Notes: generated from the sequence alone by a model not told the origin. DNA of 64,000 bases from Paracoccaceae bacterium (GCA_024236495.1 JACKKJ010000001.1:124001-188000); one strand, 5' to 3'; numbered from the stretch's first letter, positions 23,779-33,001 are shown. A program made the numbers and translations.

Positions 23779-25512
23779 CTATTGTGGCGGCGCCAGCCCG
23801 GCTTTCCGGACCCTGCGCAAGATCGTCGACCGGTTGACGCCAAGCCGCCGCGCGGCCTGCGCCATGTTCCAGCCGGTGGCGATCAGGACCGTCTCCAACT
23901 GGTCCCTTGCGTCGGGGTCATCGTCTGGGCGGATCACCGGCGGCGGAAGGTCCGGCAGGTCGACGACCTGTGTTTCCGCAAGCGCCGTCGCGACCTGAAG
24001 CGCGCGTTCCAGTTCGCGAAGATTGCCCGGCCATTCGCGCACCTGAAGCTCGGCCCGCGCGGCAGGGGTAAGCGTATGATCGGGATGCAACCGCATGAAC
24101 CGGTCGATAAGCCAGCCGAAATCAGCCCTGAGCCTGAGCGGCGGCAGGTCGAAGGTCGCGCCTGCGAGGCGGAAGAAAAGATCGTGACGCAGCCTGTCGG
24201 CAAGAACGGAAGAGGCGACATGGGTCGATGAAATCACCCGCAGGTCTGGCCGCCGGTCCATCAGGTCGAGCAGCGCGGACTGTGCATCGGCCGTCAGGTC
24301 CTCGACCCCGCGCAGGAACAACGTACCAGCGGCCACGCCATCCAGACCCTCGAACGTCGAGACTGATGCGCACCTCAGGGAATGGAACGCCCGCCCCGAC
24401 GGGCCGCTGACATGGATCGCCCGCGCGAACCTTTCCTTGCCGGTTCCCGTCTCTCCGATCAGAAGCAGGGGAACCGGCGCGGTCACGAGCCGCGCAAGCT
24501 GGCCGAGAAGGCGTTGCAGCGCCGGGTCGGGACCTGCGAGCCCTGCCAGGGGCGCAGGCACGGCATTGGGTCTTGCCCTCGGCAGGACCGGCCGGGTCTG
24601 GGGGGCGATCGCATGACCGAAGAGCTTGCGTCCATCGCGCAAGTGTACGACCCGGTCCTCCGTTGGCTGCCCCCGCATCAGGTTGGGAAGATCGTCGATG
24701 GACAGATCCAGAACCTCTTCGATGTGGCGCCCCACCAATTCGCCCTCCCCCCCGGGCAACAGCGCCCTGAGCGCGCCGCGCGTCGTGCCGATGATGTTGC
24801 CAGATCCATCCAGGGCCACCGCCGCGTCGGGGTCGACTTCCAGAAACTCAGGCGAGGCCGAAACCCTGAGCACCCAGTCACGCCGTGTCATCGCCATGAG
24901 GTTCGCCATCTCGACACGCCGGGCCGAGGCGGAAACGAGGCTCATCGCCAGGTTCTGCGACGCCTTGGGAGAGGGAGAGCGCAGGAGCGAGACATCGAGA
25001 ACGGCCGCGAGCTTGCCGCGCGTATCGAAGATCGGGGCGGCTGTGCAGGAAAGCGGCGTATGGGCAAGGCCGAAATGATCGGATTGGTGGATCGTGATCG
25101 ACTCCCCGGTCACGATGCAGGATCCGACGCCACAGGTTCCTGCAAGGTCCTCGGTCCAGTCAGAACCGAGGTAGAGCCCCGCCTGTCGCAGTTCGTCCTC
25201 GAACCGCGGATCGCCGAAGAAATCGACACATACCCCCTGTGCGTCGGCCAGCAAGAGAACATAGTTCTGGCCTGCGACCTGCCGGAACAGGGCCTGAAGT
25301 CCGGAACGGGCGGTAGCGATCAGCCGTTCGGCCTGTTCCCGGTGCTCGCGCAGCTTGGCATCCGTTACGATATGGGCGGGATCGGGACGGGACGGGTCCA
25401 TTCCGTAGATCTCGACACAGCGGCGCCAGCTTTCGGCAACCGTCGCATCACGCCCCGTCGGATGACCAAGAAGCACCCGCTCGATTTCGGTGACGTGGTC
25501 CCGATCGCCCAC
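23779..25512 (-). CDS. AcoR-like regulator with degenerate AAA+ domain
   Basis: 577 residues: a GAF-like sensory region (about 70-210; TEDLAGTCGVGSCIVTG and HTPLSCTAAPIFD are typical of AcoR), a PAS-like linker, an AAA+ remnant and a C-terminal Fis HTH (MAQAARRLGVNRSTILRRVRK). Walker A GETGTGKE (353-360) is intact. The segment that should carry the sigma-54-contacting GAFTGA loop is missing (381-396 are far too short), and Walker B reads LFLRGVED instead of LFLDEIGD. It probably no longer activates sigma-54 polymerase and may act on a sigma-70 promoter. The likely target is the adjacent monooxygenase gene. Confidence 0.85.
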   Translation of the reverse strand: MGDRDHVTEIERVLLGHPTGRDATVAESWRRCVEIYGMDPSRPDPAHIVTDAKLREHREQAERLIATARSGLQALFRQVAGQNYVLLLADAQGVCVDFFGDPRFEDELRQAGLYLGSDWTEDLAGTCGVGSCIVTGESITIHQSDHFGLAHTPLSCTAAPIFDTRGKLAAVLDVSLLRSPSPKASQNLAMSLVSASARRVEMANLMAMTRRDWVLRVSASPEFLEVDPDAAVALDGSGNIIGTTRGALRALLPGGEGELVGRHIEEVLDLSIDDLPNLMRGQPTEDRVVHLRDGRKLFGHAIAPQTRPVLPRARPNAVPAPLAGLAGPDPALQRLLGQLARLVTAPVPLLLIGETGTGKERFARAIHVSGPSGRAFHSLRCASVSTFEGLDGVAAGTLFLRGVEDLTADAQSALLDLMDRRPDLRVISSTHVASSVLADRLRHDLFFRLAGATFDLPPLRLRADFGWLIDRFMRLHPDHTLTPAARAELQVREWPGNLRELERALQVATALAETQVVDLPDLPPPVIRPDDDPDARDQLETVLIATGWNMAQAARRLGVNRSTILRRVRKAGLAPPQ

Positions 25513-25605
25513 ACTGTCCTCCCGCGATAATGCCCGCAGACGTTAGCATGCGTGCCACCCCGGAGGCGAGTACGACAAAATGACGACCCGACCTCACAGG
25601 ATTTG

Positions 25606-26970
25606 TCAGCCGTCGATCTCCAGACCCGAGGGCACCGCATCAGGGATGCCCATGCGCCCGCCAGCGACCGCGACCGGATCTTCAAGCGATTTCAGAAAGG
25701 CAAGGATGTCCTCGATTTCGGCAGCGACCAGAAGGTGACGCGGGGCGGCGGCCGCGGCGGCGGCGATTGCGTTGAAATCTGCGCCCCCATCCCCGGGGGC
25801 GAAGTCGGGTTTGCCAAGCTCAAGGCCCGGCAGGATCGCATCCGAAACGCTGTAGGTGTTCAGTGCACTGCCCGGATCGCTGTGCTGCATCAGATAGGCG
25901 CGAAGATCACGGTATGCGCCCGCGTGGCCGTAGGGCGGTGTCAGCGTGACGTTGCGCAGCGAGGGCGTCCTGAAGGCGAAGGCTTCCGAAGGGTTGTTCG
26001 AGACCTTCATGCGACCGGTGTCGCGTTGATGGTTCTCGAAGCGCTCTGCCTTTCCCGGGCCGATCTGCGGATCGCCCATGGCGTGAAACTTCATGTCGGT
26101 CAGAAGCGGGCCGGAGTGACAGGCTGAACACCCGGCCTTGCCATAGAACAGGCTCATCCCCGCTTCGGCCTGCGGGCTCAGCCGCCGCTCGCCACGCAGC
26201 CGCGCGTCGAACGGGGCACTGTCGGAGCGGAAGTCGAAGGTCATGTAGGCGGCGATCGCGTTCGAGATGTCGGCAAAGTCGATCTCGCGCCCTGCCGCAA
26301 TGTCCCGATAAGCCGCGCTGAACATCTGCCGGTAGACGGGAATGGCGGCAACCCTCGCGGCAATCGCGGCCCAGGCCCCGCCCGGCCCTGTCAGCCGCCC
26401 CTGACGAACAAGGGTAGAGATATCGTTCTCTTCATAATGCCCGGCCATTTCGTCGCTCGAAAGCACCGGAAACATCGTCTGCGCGGACAGAAGCGACGCG
26501 AAGCCCGACACCATCTCGTCTTCCAGAGGTGTCCGGAAACCGGTTGGCCGACCGGGATCGACCTCGATCCTGCCGTCGGCGAACAGAACGGTGAAGCCCC
26601 TGGCGCCGACGTTCCAGAGACCCGGTGCATTGCGCGGAATTCGCTGTTCCGGATAGTCGGCCGGATCCGGCTTCCGGTCCGGGCCGATGCCCCGCCCGCC
26701 TTCCCCGATCCCGAGTGAAAGCCCGTCCGACGTCCCCAGGCGCGGGTGGTGACAGGTGGCACAGGATATGTTGCGGTTGCCCGAAAGAACCGGGTCCCAG
26801 AACAGAAGCCGCCCGAGGTCGATCTCTGCCTGCGGATGGCTGGGAAAGTCGGCGTCCGTCAAGGGTTCAGGCAGTGTCACCGCAGGCTGGGCACGAACGC
26901 CGGACGAAACCGCACAGAGCAGGGCGAGCGGCACCGTCACACCGGCCAGAATCCTTCGCAGGCCCGTCAT
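25606..26970 (-). CDS. Dihaem cytochrome c peroxidase / MauG family protein
   Basis: A 454-residue exported protein (signal LRRILAGVTVPLALLCAVSSGVRA). Two haem c sites are present: C70-A-T-C73-H74 and C281-S-A-C284-H285. The spacing and the motifs LGRLLFWDPVLSGN, CHHPRLGTSDG and TPSLRNVTLTPPYGHAGAY are standard for bacterial cytochrome c peroxidases and MauG-like enzymes. It may reduce peroxide or catalyse oxidative protein maturation in the periplasm. The ATG at 26970 overlaps the stop of the CRTAC1-like gene by 4 nt, so the two are translationally coupled. It is last in the operon. Confidence 0.9.
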   Translation of the reverse strand: MTGLRRILAGVTVPLALLCAVSSGVRAQPAVTLPEPLTDADFPSHPQAEIDLGRLLFWDPVLSGNRNISCATCHHPRLGTSDGLSLGIGEGGRGIGPDRKPDPADYPEQRIPRNAPGLWNVGARGFTVLFADGRIEVDPGRPTGFRTPLEDEMVSGFASLLSAQTMFPVLSSDEMAGHYEENDISTLVRQGRLTGPGGAWAAIAARVAAIPVYRQMFSAAYRDIAAGREIDFADISNAIAAYMTFDFRSDSAPFDARLRGERRLSPQAEAGMSLFYGKAGCSACHSGPLLTDMKFHAMGDPQIGPGKAERFENHQRDTGRMKVSNNPSEAFAFRTPSLRNVTLTPPYGHAGAYRDLRAYLMQHSDPGSALNTYSVSDAILPGLELGKPDFAPGDGGADFNAIAAAAAAAPRHLLVAAEIEDILAFLKSLEDPVAVAGGRMGIPDAVPSGLEIDG

Positions 26971-28550
26971 GGCGCACCACCCAGCCGCGATATGGTCAGG
27001 CCCTCGCCCTCGCCGGGGGCGACCCGAAACACCCCGTCGGCATGGACAGGTGCCCAATCCGATACGCTGCCCTTCGGCCAGGTGACGCGGACCTCGGCGG
27101 TATCGTAAGCGCCAAGTCCGAAGTGCAGCGGTACGGCGGCCCCCGAGGCATGCCCTCCGCCGATCGTGTTTTCCCGCGTCAGGACCCTTCCATCCGGCAG
27201 TCGAAGCTCCACGATCGCGCCCACGGCACGACGGTTCGAACCGGGGAGGGACAGGTCAAGCGCCAGCCAGTGGCCTGCGCCTGCGGTGGCATTCTGCCAG
27301 ACCTCCATCGGGGCGCGGCGGTTGTTGACCAGGATATCCAGGAGCCCGTCGCCGTTCAGGTCCACAAGGGCGGCGCCGCGCGCGCGGTCCATCGTGCCGA
27401 CCCCCGCGGCATCGCCCCTTTCCACGAAGGTTCCATCGGGCTGCTGGATCAGAAGATTGTTCGGATCGTGGATGGCGTTCGACGGCATCTGGTCGACATT
27501 TCCCTTCGCGATGAACAGATCGTCGCGACCGTCGTTGTCGACATCGCCGAACTCGGCGTGCCAGCCGGTCGAGGGGCGGCCATCGTCGCCCTTGTAGGGA
27601 ACCGTGGAATAGGTGCCGACCGACCAGGGCGCGTTCCTCATCACGCCGCCACCCTCGTTGAACTGGAGCACCTGGTCGCCCATGGAGGTCAGCACCACCT
27701 CGGGCAGCCCGTCTCCGGTGATGTCGCGGCTAGCAATGCCCATCCCCCAAAGCTTCAGTTCCGGCCAGCCTTCGGCCTCGGTGTACTCGGCCAGCGGTTC
27801 GAGATGCCACATCTGTTCCCGCCCGTTGCGGACATAATATTGCCGATCGTTCGAGATGCGCAGGTCCGGTACCCCGTTGCGCTTCCAATCCGAGACAAGC
27901 ATCGACAGCGCGCAAAAGCCAGGTTCAAGCGCAATCCGCGGACCAAAGGCCCGCCCCTGGGGACGGATCAGGTAGTTGCGGTCGCAGGCTTCGAACGGGC
28001 CCTGCGGATCGGTCTTGTCGACGTAGTTTCCGAACGCGAGCGTGGGCCAGTCCTGGCCCCTCTCGAACGTCGCGCTGAAGGAAGTCGTCCACTCCCTGCC
28101 GCCATCGAACGTCCACTCCGGCGGGGCGGAGGAAAAACGACACGCCCCCTCGCCGCGCAGGATCATGTTGGGGCCATCGCGCAGGACAACCAGATCCAGA
28201 TGGCCGTCGCCGTCCACATCCAGCGGATAGGCGCCCGTCACGGCGCCAAGCGGTTGGATCGGGCGTTCCGCAAAGGCGATTTCGCCACCTTTGGCAGAGG
28301 CGTTGACAAAAAGGCGGGACGGCGCCGCACCGCCCGCAGCATAGACATCCGGGCGGCCATCATCATTGCAGTCCAGCACCGCCAGGCCGCCGCCCACGAA
28401 GTGGTTCCACTCTCCCTCGTAGCTCTGGCGCACCGGCAGCGCCGAGGCACGGTCGACGAACAACACGCCTGTCTCGTTCCCGGCCCGCACAGGTTCCGGT
28501 GCCAGGAAAGACAAGACGGCCACAGACAGCAACCTGTGGCCCCGGTTCAC
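26967..28550 (-). CDS. CRTAC1-type FG-GAP/VCBS repeat protein with ASPIC/UnbV end
   Basis: About 527 residues, exported (signal around RLLSVAVLSFLAPEPVRA). It is built of Ca-binding beta-propeller repeats: VLDCNDDGRPDVYAAGG, LDVDGDGHLDLVVL, SRDITGDGLPEVVL, FGDVDNDGRDDLFIA and VDLNGDGLLDILVNN. It ends in an ASPIC/UnbV-like domain (LDLSLPGSNRRAVGAIVEL, EVRVTWPKGSV). The GTG at 28550 is chosen because GGAGG lies just upstream and it starts the signal peptide; a GTG at 28610 overlapping the preceding stop is also in frame. Function is unknown; pairing with the dihaem peroxidase suggests a periplasmic partner or substrate. Confidence 0.85.
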   Translation of the reverse strand: MNRGHRLLSVAVLSFLAPEPVRAGNETGVLFVDRASALPVRQSYEGEWNHFVGGGLAVLDCNDDGRPDVYAAGGAAPSRLFVNASAKGGEIAFAERPIQPLGAVTGAYPLDVDGDGHLDLVVLRDGPNMILRGEGACRFSSAPPEWTFDGGREWTTSFSATFERGQDWPTLAFGNYVDKTDPQGPFEACDRNYLIRPQGRAFGPRIALEPGFCALSMLVSDWKRNGVPDLRISNDRQYYVRNGREQMWHLEPLAEYTEAEGWPELKLWGMGIASRDITGDGLPEVVLTSMGDQVLQFNEGGGVMRNAPWSVGTYSTVPYKGDDGRPSTGWHAEFGDVDNDGRDDLFIAKGNVDQMPSNAIHDPNNLLIQQPDGTFVERGDAAGVGTMDRARGAALVDLNGDGLLDILVNNRRAPMEVWQNATAGAGHWLALDLSLPGSNRRAVGAIVELRLPDGRVLTRENTIGGGHASGAAVPLHFGLGAYDTAEVRVTWPKGSVSDWAPVHADGVFRVAPGEGEGLTISRLGGAP

Positions 28551-28606
28551 GTCGCCTCCGGAACCGGACCGGCGTCGTGCGGTTCCCCTGGCTGAGGCGA
28601 CCGCAA

Positions 28607-29677
28607 TCACAGCACCAGCCGCCTTTGTGTCACAGGCAAAGATCGTCTCATGTCAGGGGTGATCGCCGGACCGAAGTCGCGCGGCTGCAGAACGACCGTC
28701 TCGCCCGTGCGCGCCGCCCTTTCGATCGCCAGCAGGGCGCGCATGTCGGAAAGCCCCTCCTCGCCGTCCGCTTCGGGCTGCCTTCCCTGTGCGATGCAGT
28801 CAGAAAAGTAGGCGATCTGCCCTGCAAAGTGATCGACATGCGGGAAGTTCTGGACGCTTTGCGTGCCGCCTGAGCGAAGCGTCAAGGTCATTGCGGATTC
28901 AAAGCGGAACGCCGGGTCCATGATGAGTTCTCCGGCTGTCCCCACGACTCGCAGGCTTTCGGAAAGGGCCGATCCGAAAGAGCAGAAGAACTGCGCCAGT
29001 CGTTCGCCGGGAAACCTGAGGGTCACCGCAAGGCTGGCTTCGATCTCGCCAAAGCGCGCATCGCCTTCCGGCCGGCTCGCCATGGCCTGCACGGCAAGGG
29101 GTTCGGCACCGAAGACATGTCGTGCCGCGTTCAGGCAATAGACCCCGACATCGGGCAAGGGGCCGCCCCAGTGCCCGGCTTCTAGACGATGGTTGCCTGA
29201 CTGTGCCTGAAAGCCGAACGTCGCCGCGACATAAAGCGGATCGCCGATGCGCCCGGCACGCACCGCCTCTAGCATCGCATGGGTTCCCGGTTCGTTGTGA
29301 AGGCGATAGGCCGTCATGAGCAACGCACCGCTTTCACGCGCTGCGGCAATCATGTCCCGGCTTTGCGCCAGCGTCGTCGCAAGCGGCTTCTCGACCATGA
29401 CATGCTTGCCGGACCTCAGGGCCCGGATCGCGAAATCCGCATGCATGGAGTTCGGCAGCGCGACATAGACCGCATCGATCCGGTCGCTTGCGCAAAGCGC
29501 ATCGTAGTCGGCGTAGCCCACGACCTCGGGCACACCATGAAATTCGGCCAGTCTTCGCGCGCTGTCGGCGCTACCGGAGACGATCGCCTGCATCCGCGAA
29601 TTCCCGGTCGCAGCGACCGCCGGCATGAACGCCTCTTGCGAGATCCAGCCAGCCCCCACGACGGCGTATCTGATCAC
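28607..29677 (-). CDS. Gfo/Idh/MocA family oxidoreductase
   Basis: About 356 residues with an N-terminal NAD(P) Rossmann fold (RYAVVGAGWISQEAFMPAV), the EKP motif (VMVEKPLATTLAQS) and a C-terminal sugar-binding beta-sheet with GHWGGPLPDVGVYCLNAARH, as in glucose-fructose oxidoreductase relatives. It likely oxidises or reduces a sugar or cyclitol. The GTG at 29677 is preferred because AAGGGG is 7 nt upstream; an ATG at 29707 is possible. It sits between the sugar ABC transporter and the CRTAC1/peroxidase pair, in the same direction. Confidence 0.85.
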   Translation of the reverse strand: MIRYAVVGAGWISQEAFMPAVAATGNSRMQAIVSGSADSARRLAEFHGVPEVVGYADYDALCASDRIDAVYVALPNSMHADFAIRALRSGKHVMVEKPLATTLAQSRDMIAAARESGALLMTAYRLHNEPGTHAMLEAVRAGRIGDPLYVAATFGFQAQSGNHRLEAGHWGGPLPDVGVYCLNAARHVFGAEPLAVQAMASRPEGDARFGEIEASLAVTLRFPGERLAQFFCSFGSALSESLRVVGTAGELIMDPAFRFESAMTLTLRSGGTQSVQNFPHVDHFAGQIAYFSDCIAQGRQPEADGEEGLSDMRALLAIERAARTGETVVLQPRDFGPAITPDMRRSLPVTQRRLVL

Positions 29678-29731
29678 CTTGTTGCCCCTTCCCCGTACCG
29701 GTTGCATGGAGGGCGCCGCCTGGCAGGCCGG

Positions 29732-30490
29732 TCAGGCCGCCAGATGAGAAGGCTTCTTGCCGAGGATGATCATGCCAAGGATATCGTCATCCGTGACATC
29801 CCTGACGTTCACGGTGCCCACCAGCTGACCATTCTTCATCACCGAAGCCCGATCGCAAAGCTTCATCACGTTGTGGATGTCATGCTCGATCAGGAATATC
29901 CCGAGCCCCTGCGCCTTCAGTTCCTCGATCAGTTCGGCCACCATCTGCGTCTCGTGCGGGCCGAGCGCGGCGGTAGGTTCGTCCATGATCAGTATCTTGG
30001 CATTGAAGTATACCGCACGCGCAATCGCGACGGACTGCCTTTGTCCGCCTGACAGCGCGCTGACGGGCACGTTGAACTTGCGGAAGTTGGGGTTCAGGCG
30101 CCCCATGATCTTGCGGGCCTCGGCCTCCATCCTGGCGTCATCGACAAAGCCGTTGCGGATCAGTTCGCGGCCAAGAAACAGGTTCGACGCCGCGTCCAGA
30201 TTGTCGGCAAGGGCCAGCGTCTGGTAGATCGTCTCGATGTTGAGGTCGCGCGCATCGCGCGGGTTCTCGATCTCGACCTTCTTGCCGTTCACCCGGATTT
30301 CTCCGTGGTCGGCCTGGTAGGCGCCGGAAAGGATCTTTATCAGCGTCGACTTGCCGGCACCGTTGTGACCCAGAAGGCCAACGACCTCGCCGGGGTAGAG
30401 ATCGATCGAAACGTGATCTACGGCCTTGATGCCGCCAAAAGCGATGGAAATGTCGCGCATCTCGACAAGTGGCGTGCGGGTATCGTTCAT
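29732..30490 (-). CDS. Sugar ABC transporter, half-size ATP-binding protein
   Basis: 252 residues with one nucleotide-binding domain: Walker A GLLGHNGAGKSTL, signature LSGGQRQSVAIARA, Walker B ILIMDEPTAAL and switch His in FLIEHD. Pentose/hexose importers of the RbsA/XylG type usually fuse two such domains; this single-domain form resembles FrcA. Its ATG overlaps the permease stop (ATGA). It energises uptake of the sugar or cyclitol bound by the XylF-like protein upstream. Confidence 0.9.
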   Translation of the reverse strand: MNDTRTPLVEMRDISIAFGGIKAVDHVSIDLYPGEVVGLLGHNGAGKSTLIKILSGAYQADHGEIRVNGKKVEIENPRDARDLNIETIYQTLALADNLDAASNLFLGRELIRNGFVDDARMEAEARKIMGRLNPNFRKFNVPVSALSGGQRQSVAIARAVYFNAKILIMDEPTAALGPHETQMVAELIEELKAQGLGIFLIEHDIHNVMKLCDRASVMKNGQLVGTVNVRDVTDDDILGMIILGKKPSHLAA

Positions 30491-31788
30491 TTCGTAATCC
30501 CCATGCGCTTGCGATAGATGATGTCGACCCAGACGGCGATCACCAGAACAAGACCGACGACGATGTTCTGGAACGGCGTGTCCACCCCGACCATCGCCAT
30601 TCCCGATTGCAGCGACTGCATGATAAGCGCGCCGAGCACAGCGCCATAGATCGTCCCGACACCGCCGGCGAGCGCCGTGCCGCCGATCACGGCGGCGGCG
30701 ATCACGCGCAATTCCTCAAGCATGCCGATGTCGTTGCCATGGCTTTGCAGACGGGCCTGGGCGATCAACGCCGCCAGGCCGCAAAGAAATCCCATCAGCG
30801 CGAAGATCTTGACGGTCAGGAAACGCGTATTGATACCCGACAGTTCGGCCGCGTCGGGATTTCCCCCCATGGCGAAGATGTAGCGGCCGAACCGCAGCTT
30901 CCGTGCCGTGAGCGTCATGGCAACGACGACGATCACAAGGATCAGCACCGAAATCGGCAGGCCATGCATCGCCGTGTAACCCTCTGGAACGGTCTCGCCG
31001 CGGGCTTCGAACATCCGTCGGATCTTGCTTGGCGGGATCGGGTAACGCGACAGCCAGCCGACGAACAGCATGATGACACCGACGATCAGCGCCATCATCA
31101 GCCCTTCCGCCCACATCGGCTTGACGACGAACCCGTGGCCCAGCTTGTTCCGGCGCGACGCGAGGATCGCGAACACCGCGAAGATCGAGGCAGCGATACC
31201 AAGTGCGATACTGGCCGGAGCGCCAAGAACACCCTCGGTGCCGCCGAACATCAGCAGGTTCGGATCGGTCAGGGAAACCGACTGTCCCTTCGTGGTGAAC
31301 CAGTTGAGGTTCCGCCAGACGAACAGTCCGCCAAGCGTGACGATGAAGGACGGGATGCGCTGATAACCGATCAGCCAGCCGGAAAGCGCGCCCATCGCGG
31401 TGCCGGTCGCGAAGCCGATCAGGATTGTCAGGATAAGTACGAACGGATTGCCGTATTCCAGGTTGAAAAGCGACGGCAGCCAGTAGGCCTGACTCATCGC
31501 CATGACGGCCGAACACATCGCCAGCATGGACCCGACCGAAAGATCGATGTTGCGCGCGACGATGACGAAAACCATGCCGCAGGCCATGATCGCGACGGGC
31601 ACCGCCTGGACCGAGATGTTGAAGACATTGCGCGGGCTCAGGAACGTCCCGCCCGTCCACACGGTGAACACAGCCGCGATGACCGCGAAAGCGACCAGCA
31701 TTCCAAGAAGCCTGACATCAAGCTCCAGCGTCTCGATGATGCTTCGCCTGGGCGCCGGGTCCGTCTGCTCAAATCCCGTGTCAGCCAT
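30487..31788 (-). CDS. Sugar ABC transporter permease (XylH/RbsC family)
   Basis: A 433-residue inner-membrane protein with about ten hydrophobic segments, the BPD_transp_2 motif (GMVFVIVARNIDLSVGSML), IPSFIVTLGGLFVWRN and the conserved AGGVGTIYGAVLGALIM. An extended hydrophilic loop (SKIRRMFEARGETVPEGY) between helices is seen in XylH-like permeases. The ATG at 31788 follows an AGGACAGGACC-like site. A strong intercistronic stem-loop separates it from the binding-protein gene. Confidence 0.9.
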   Translation of the reverse strand: MADTGFEQTDPAPRRSIIETLELDVRLLGMLVAFAVIAAVFTVWTGGTFLSPRNVFNISVQAVPVAIMACGMVFVIVARNIDLSVGSMLAMCSAVMAMSQAYWLPSLFNLEYGNPFVLILTILIGFATGTAMGALSGWLIGYQRIPSFIVTLGGLFVWRNLNWFTTKGQSVSLTDPNLLMFGGTEGVLGAPASIALGIAASIFAVFAILASRRNKLGHGFVVKPMWAEGLMMALIVGVIMLFVGWLSRYPIPPSKIRRMFEARGETVPEGYTAMHGLPISVLILVIVVVAMTLTARKLRFGRYIFAMGGNPDAAELSGINTRFLTVKIFALMGFLCGLAALIAQARLQSHGNDIGMLEELRVIAAAVIGGTALAGGVGTIYGAVLGALIMQSLQSGMAMVGVDTPFQNIVVGLVLVIAVWVDIIYRKRMGITK

Positions 31789-31834
31789 GGTCCTGTCCCT
31801 CCCCAGAGCGCCCCGTACGCTCTTTGCCGATAGC

Positions 31835-31864
31835 CTGCGGCGCCCTCTCTCCCTGGCGCCGCAG
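31835..31864 (-). promoter_or_regulatory. Intercistronic mRNA stem-loop after the binding-protein gene
   Basis: A perfect 10-bp stem CTGCGGCGCC/GGCGCCGCAG (31835-31844/31855-31864) lies 15 nt past the binding-protein stop and 46 nt before the permease. There is no T-run. Such stems typically protect the upstream segment of ABC-transporter mRNAs and set binding protein in excess of membrane parts. Confidence 0.65.
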
Positions 31865-31879
31865 ACCTGTTTCAGCCGC

Positions 31880-32902
31880 TTATTCGCAGACGGCCACGCC
31901 GGTGACACCCGCGCAGAGCGTATCCTTGCTGATCCAGCCCGCATCAAGAACGACATCGAGGTTGTCCTTGGTGACCGGGACCGGCTTCAGCAGAACCGAA
32001 TTCAGCTCCTTGCCGCTGGGCGAGCTGAACTTGGCCGAACCTTCAACCGCATCCATCGCGGTTCCGTTCGCAAGCGCCACGGCAATCTCGCCGGCTGCCT
32101 TGCCAAGCGCGCGGCTGTCTTTCCAGACGGACACCGTCTGCGTGCCAAGCGCGACGCGGTTCAGGGCCGCCATGTCACCGTCCTGACCGGAAACCGGAAT
32201 ACCCGCCATGCCTTGCGCGCTCAGCGCCGCGACGACGCCGCCTGCGGTGCCGTCGTTCGACGCCACGACCGCATCGACCCCGTTGTCGGTCTGGGTCAGG
32301 ATCTGTTCCATGTTCTTCTGCGCATTGGCCGGCTGCCAGTCGTCAGTATAGGCCTCTCCGACGATGGTGATGTCGCCCGCGTCGATCGCCGCCTGAAGAA
32401 CTTCCTGCTGACCTCCGCGCAGGAAGTCCGCGTTCGGGTCGACGGGCGAGCCCTTGATCATGACATAGCGACCCTTCGGCATGACGTTCAGGACCTCGCG
32501 GGCCTGCATCCGTCCCACCTCGACGTTGTCGAAGGTCAGGTAGAAGGCGCGCGGATCGTCGATCATGCGGTCGTAGCCGACAACCGGGATGCCCGCGTCT
32601 TCGGCCGCATCCAGCGCCGGCCCGATCGAAGCGGAATCCTGCGCGAGGATGATGAGCGCGCTGCAACCCTGGGTGATCATGCCCTCCACGTCGGCCAGCT
32701 GCTTGGTCGCCGAGGTTTGCGCGTCAGCGGAGATGTATTCTGCGCCGGCTGCGTCCAGCGCGCCCTTGATTGCGGCCTCGTCGGTCTTCCAACGCTCTTC
32801 GCGGAAGTTCGACCAGGATACACAGACCTTTAGATCGGCGGCCGCGGCTGCCGACGCCAGGCTCGCCGCCGCGACGGATGCGAGCAGAAGGGTCTTCCTC
32901 AT
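31880..32902 (-). CDS. Sugar ABC transporter substrate-binding protein (XylF-like)
   Basis: A 340-residue periplasmic protein: signal MRKTLLLASVAAASLASAAAAA, then the XylF-like VCVSWSNFREERWKTDEAAI and YISADAQTSATKQLADVEGM, VVGYDRMI and VVASNDGTAGGVVAAL. The family binds D-xylose and related sugars; inositol-type ligands are also possible given the neighbouring genes. The start is placed at 32902, since GGAGGAAAA lies just before it and inside the longer frame. It is the first gene after the 32962-32990 promoter. Confidence 0.9.
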   Translation of the reverse strand: MRKTLLLASVAAASLASAAAAADLKVCVSWSNFREERWKTDEAAIKGALDAAGAEYISADAQTSATKQLADVEGMITQGCSALIILAQDSASIGPALDAAEDAGIPVVGYDRMIDDPRAFYLTFDNVEVGRMQAREVLNVMPKGRYVMIKGSPVDPNADFLRGGQQEVLQAAIDAGDITIVGEAYTDDWQPANAQKNMEQILTQTDNGVDAVVASNDGTAGGVVAALSAQGMAGIPVSGQDGDMAALNRVALGTQTVSVWKDSRALGKAAGEIAVALANGTAMDAVEGSAKFSSPSGKELNSVLLKPVPVTKDNLDVVLDAGWISKDTLCAGVTGVAVCE

Positions 32903-32961
32903 ACGTTTTCCTCCCATGGAATCACCGGCCTCCGCCGGCTTGGCGATTGTCGCCCAGCCCG

Positions 32962-32990
32962 ATTTGATTTACTTTCGCGCAAGTTGTCAA
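32962..32990 (-). promoter_or_regulatory. Promoter of the sugar transporter operon
   Basis: On the minus strand TTGACA (32990-32985), a 17-bp spacer and TCAAAT (32967-32962). An overlapping alternative is TTGCAA (33018-33013)-N17-AATAAT (32995-32990). The operator at 33002-33017 lies 11 bp upstream of the first and covers the -35 of the second. Confidence 0.65.
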
Positions 32991-33001
32991 TTATTCATTT
33001 C

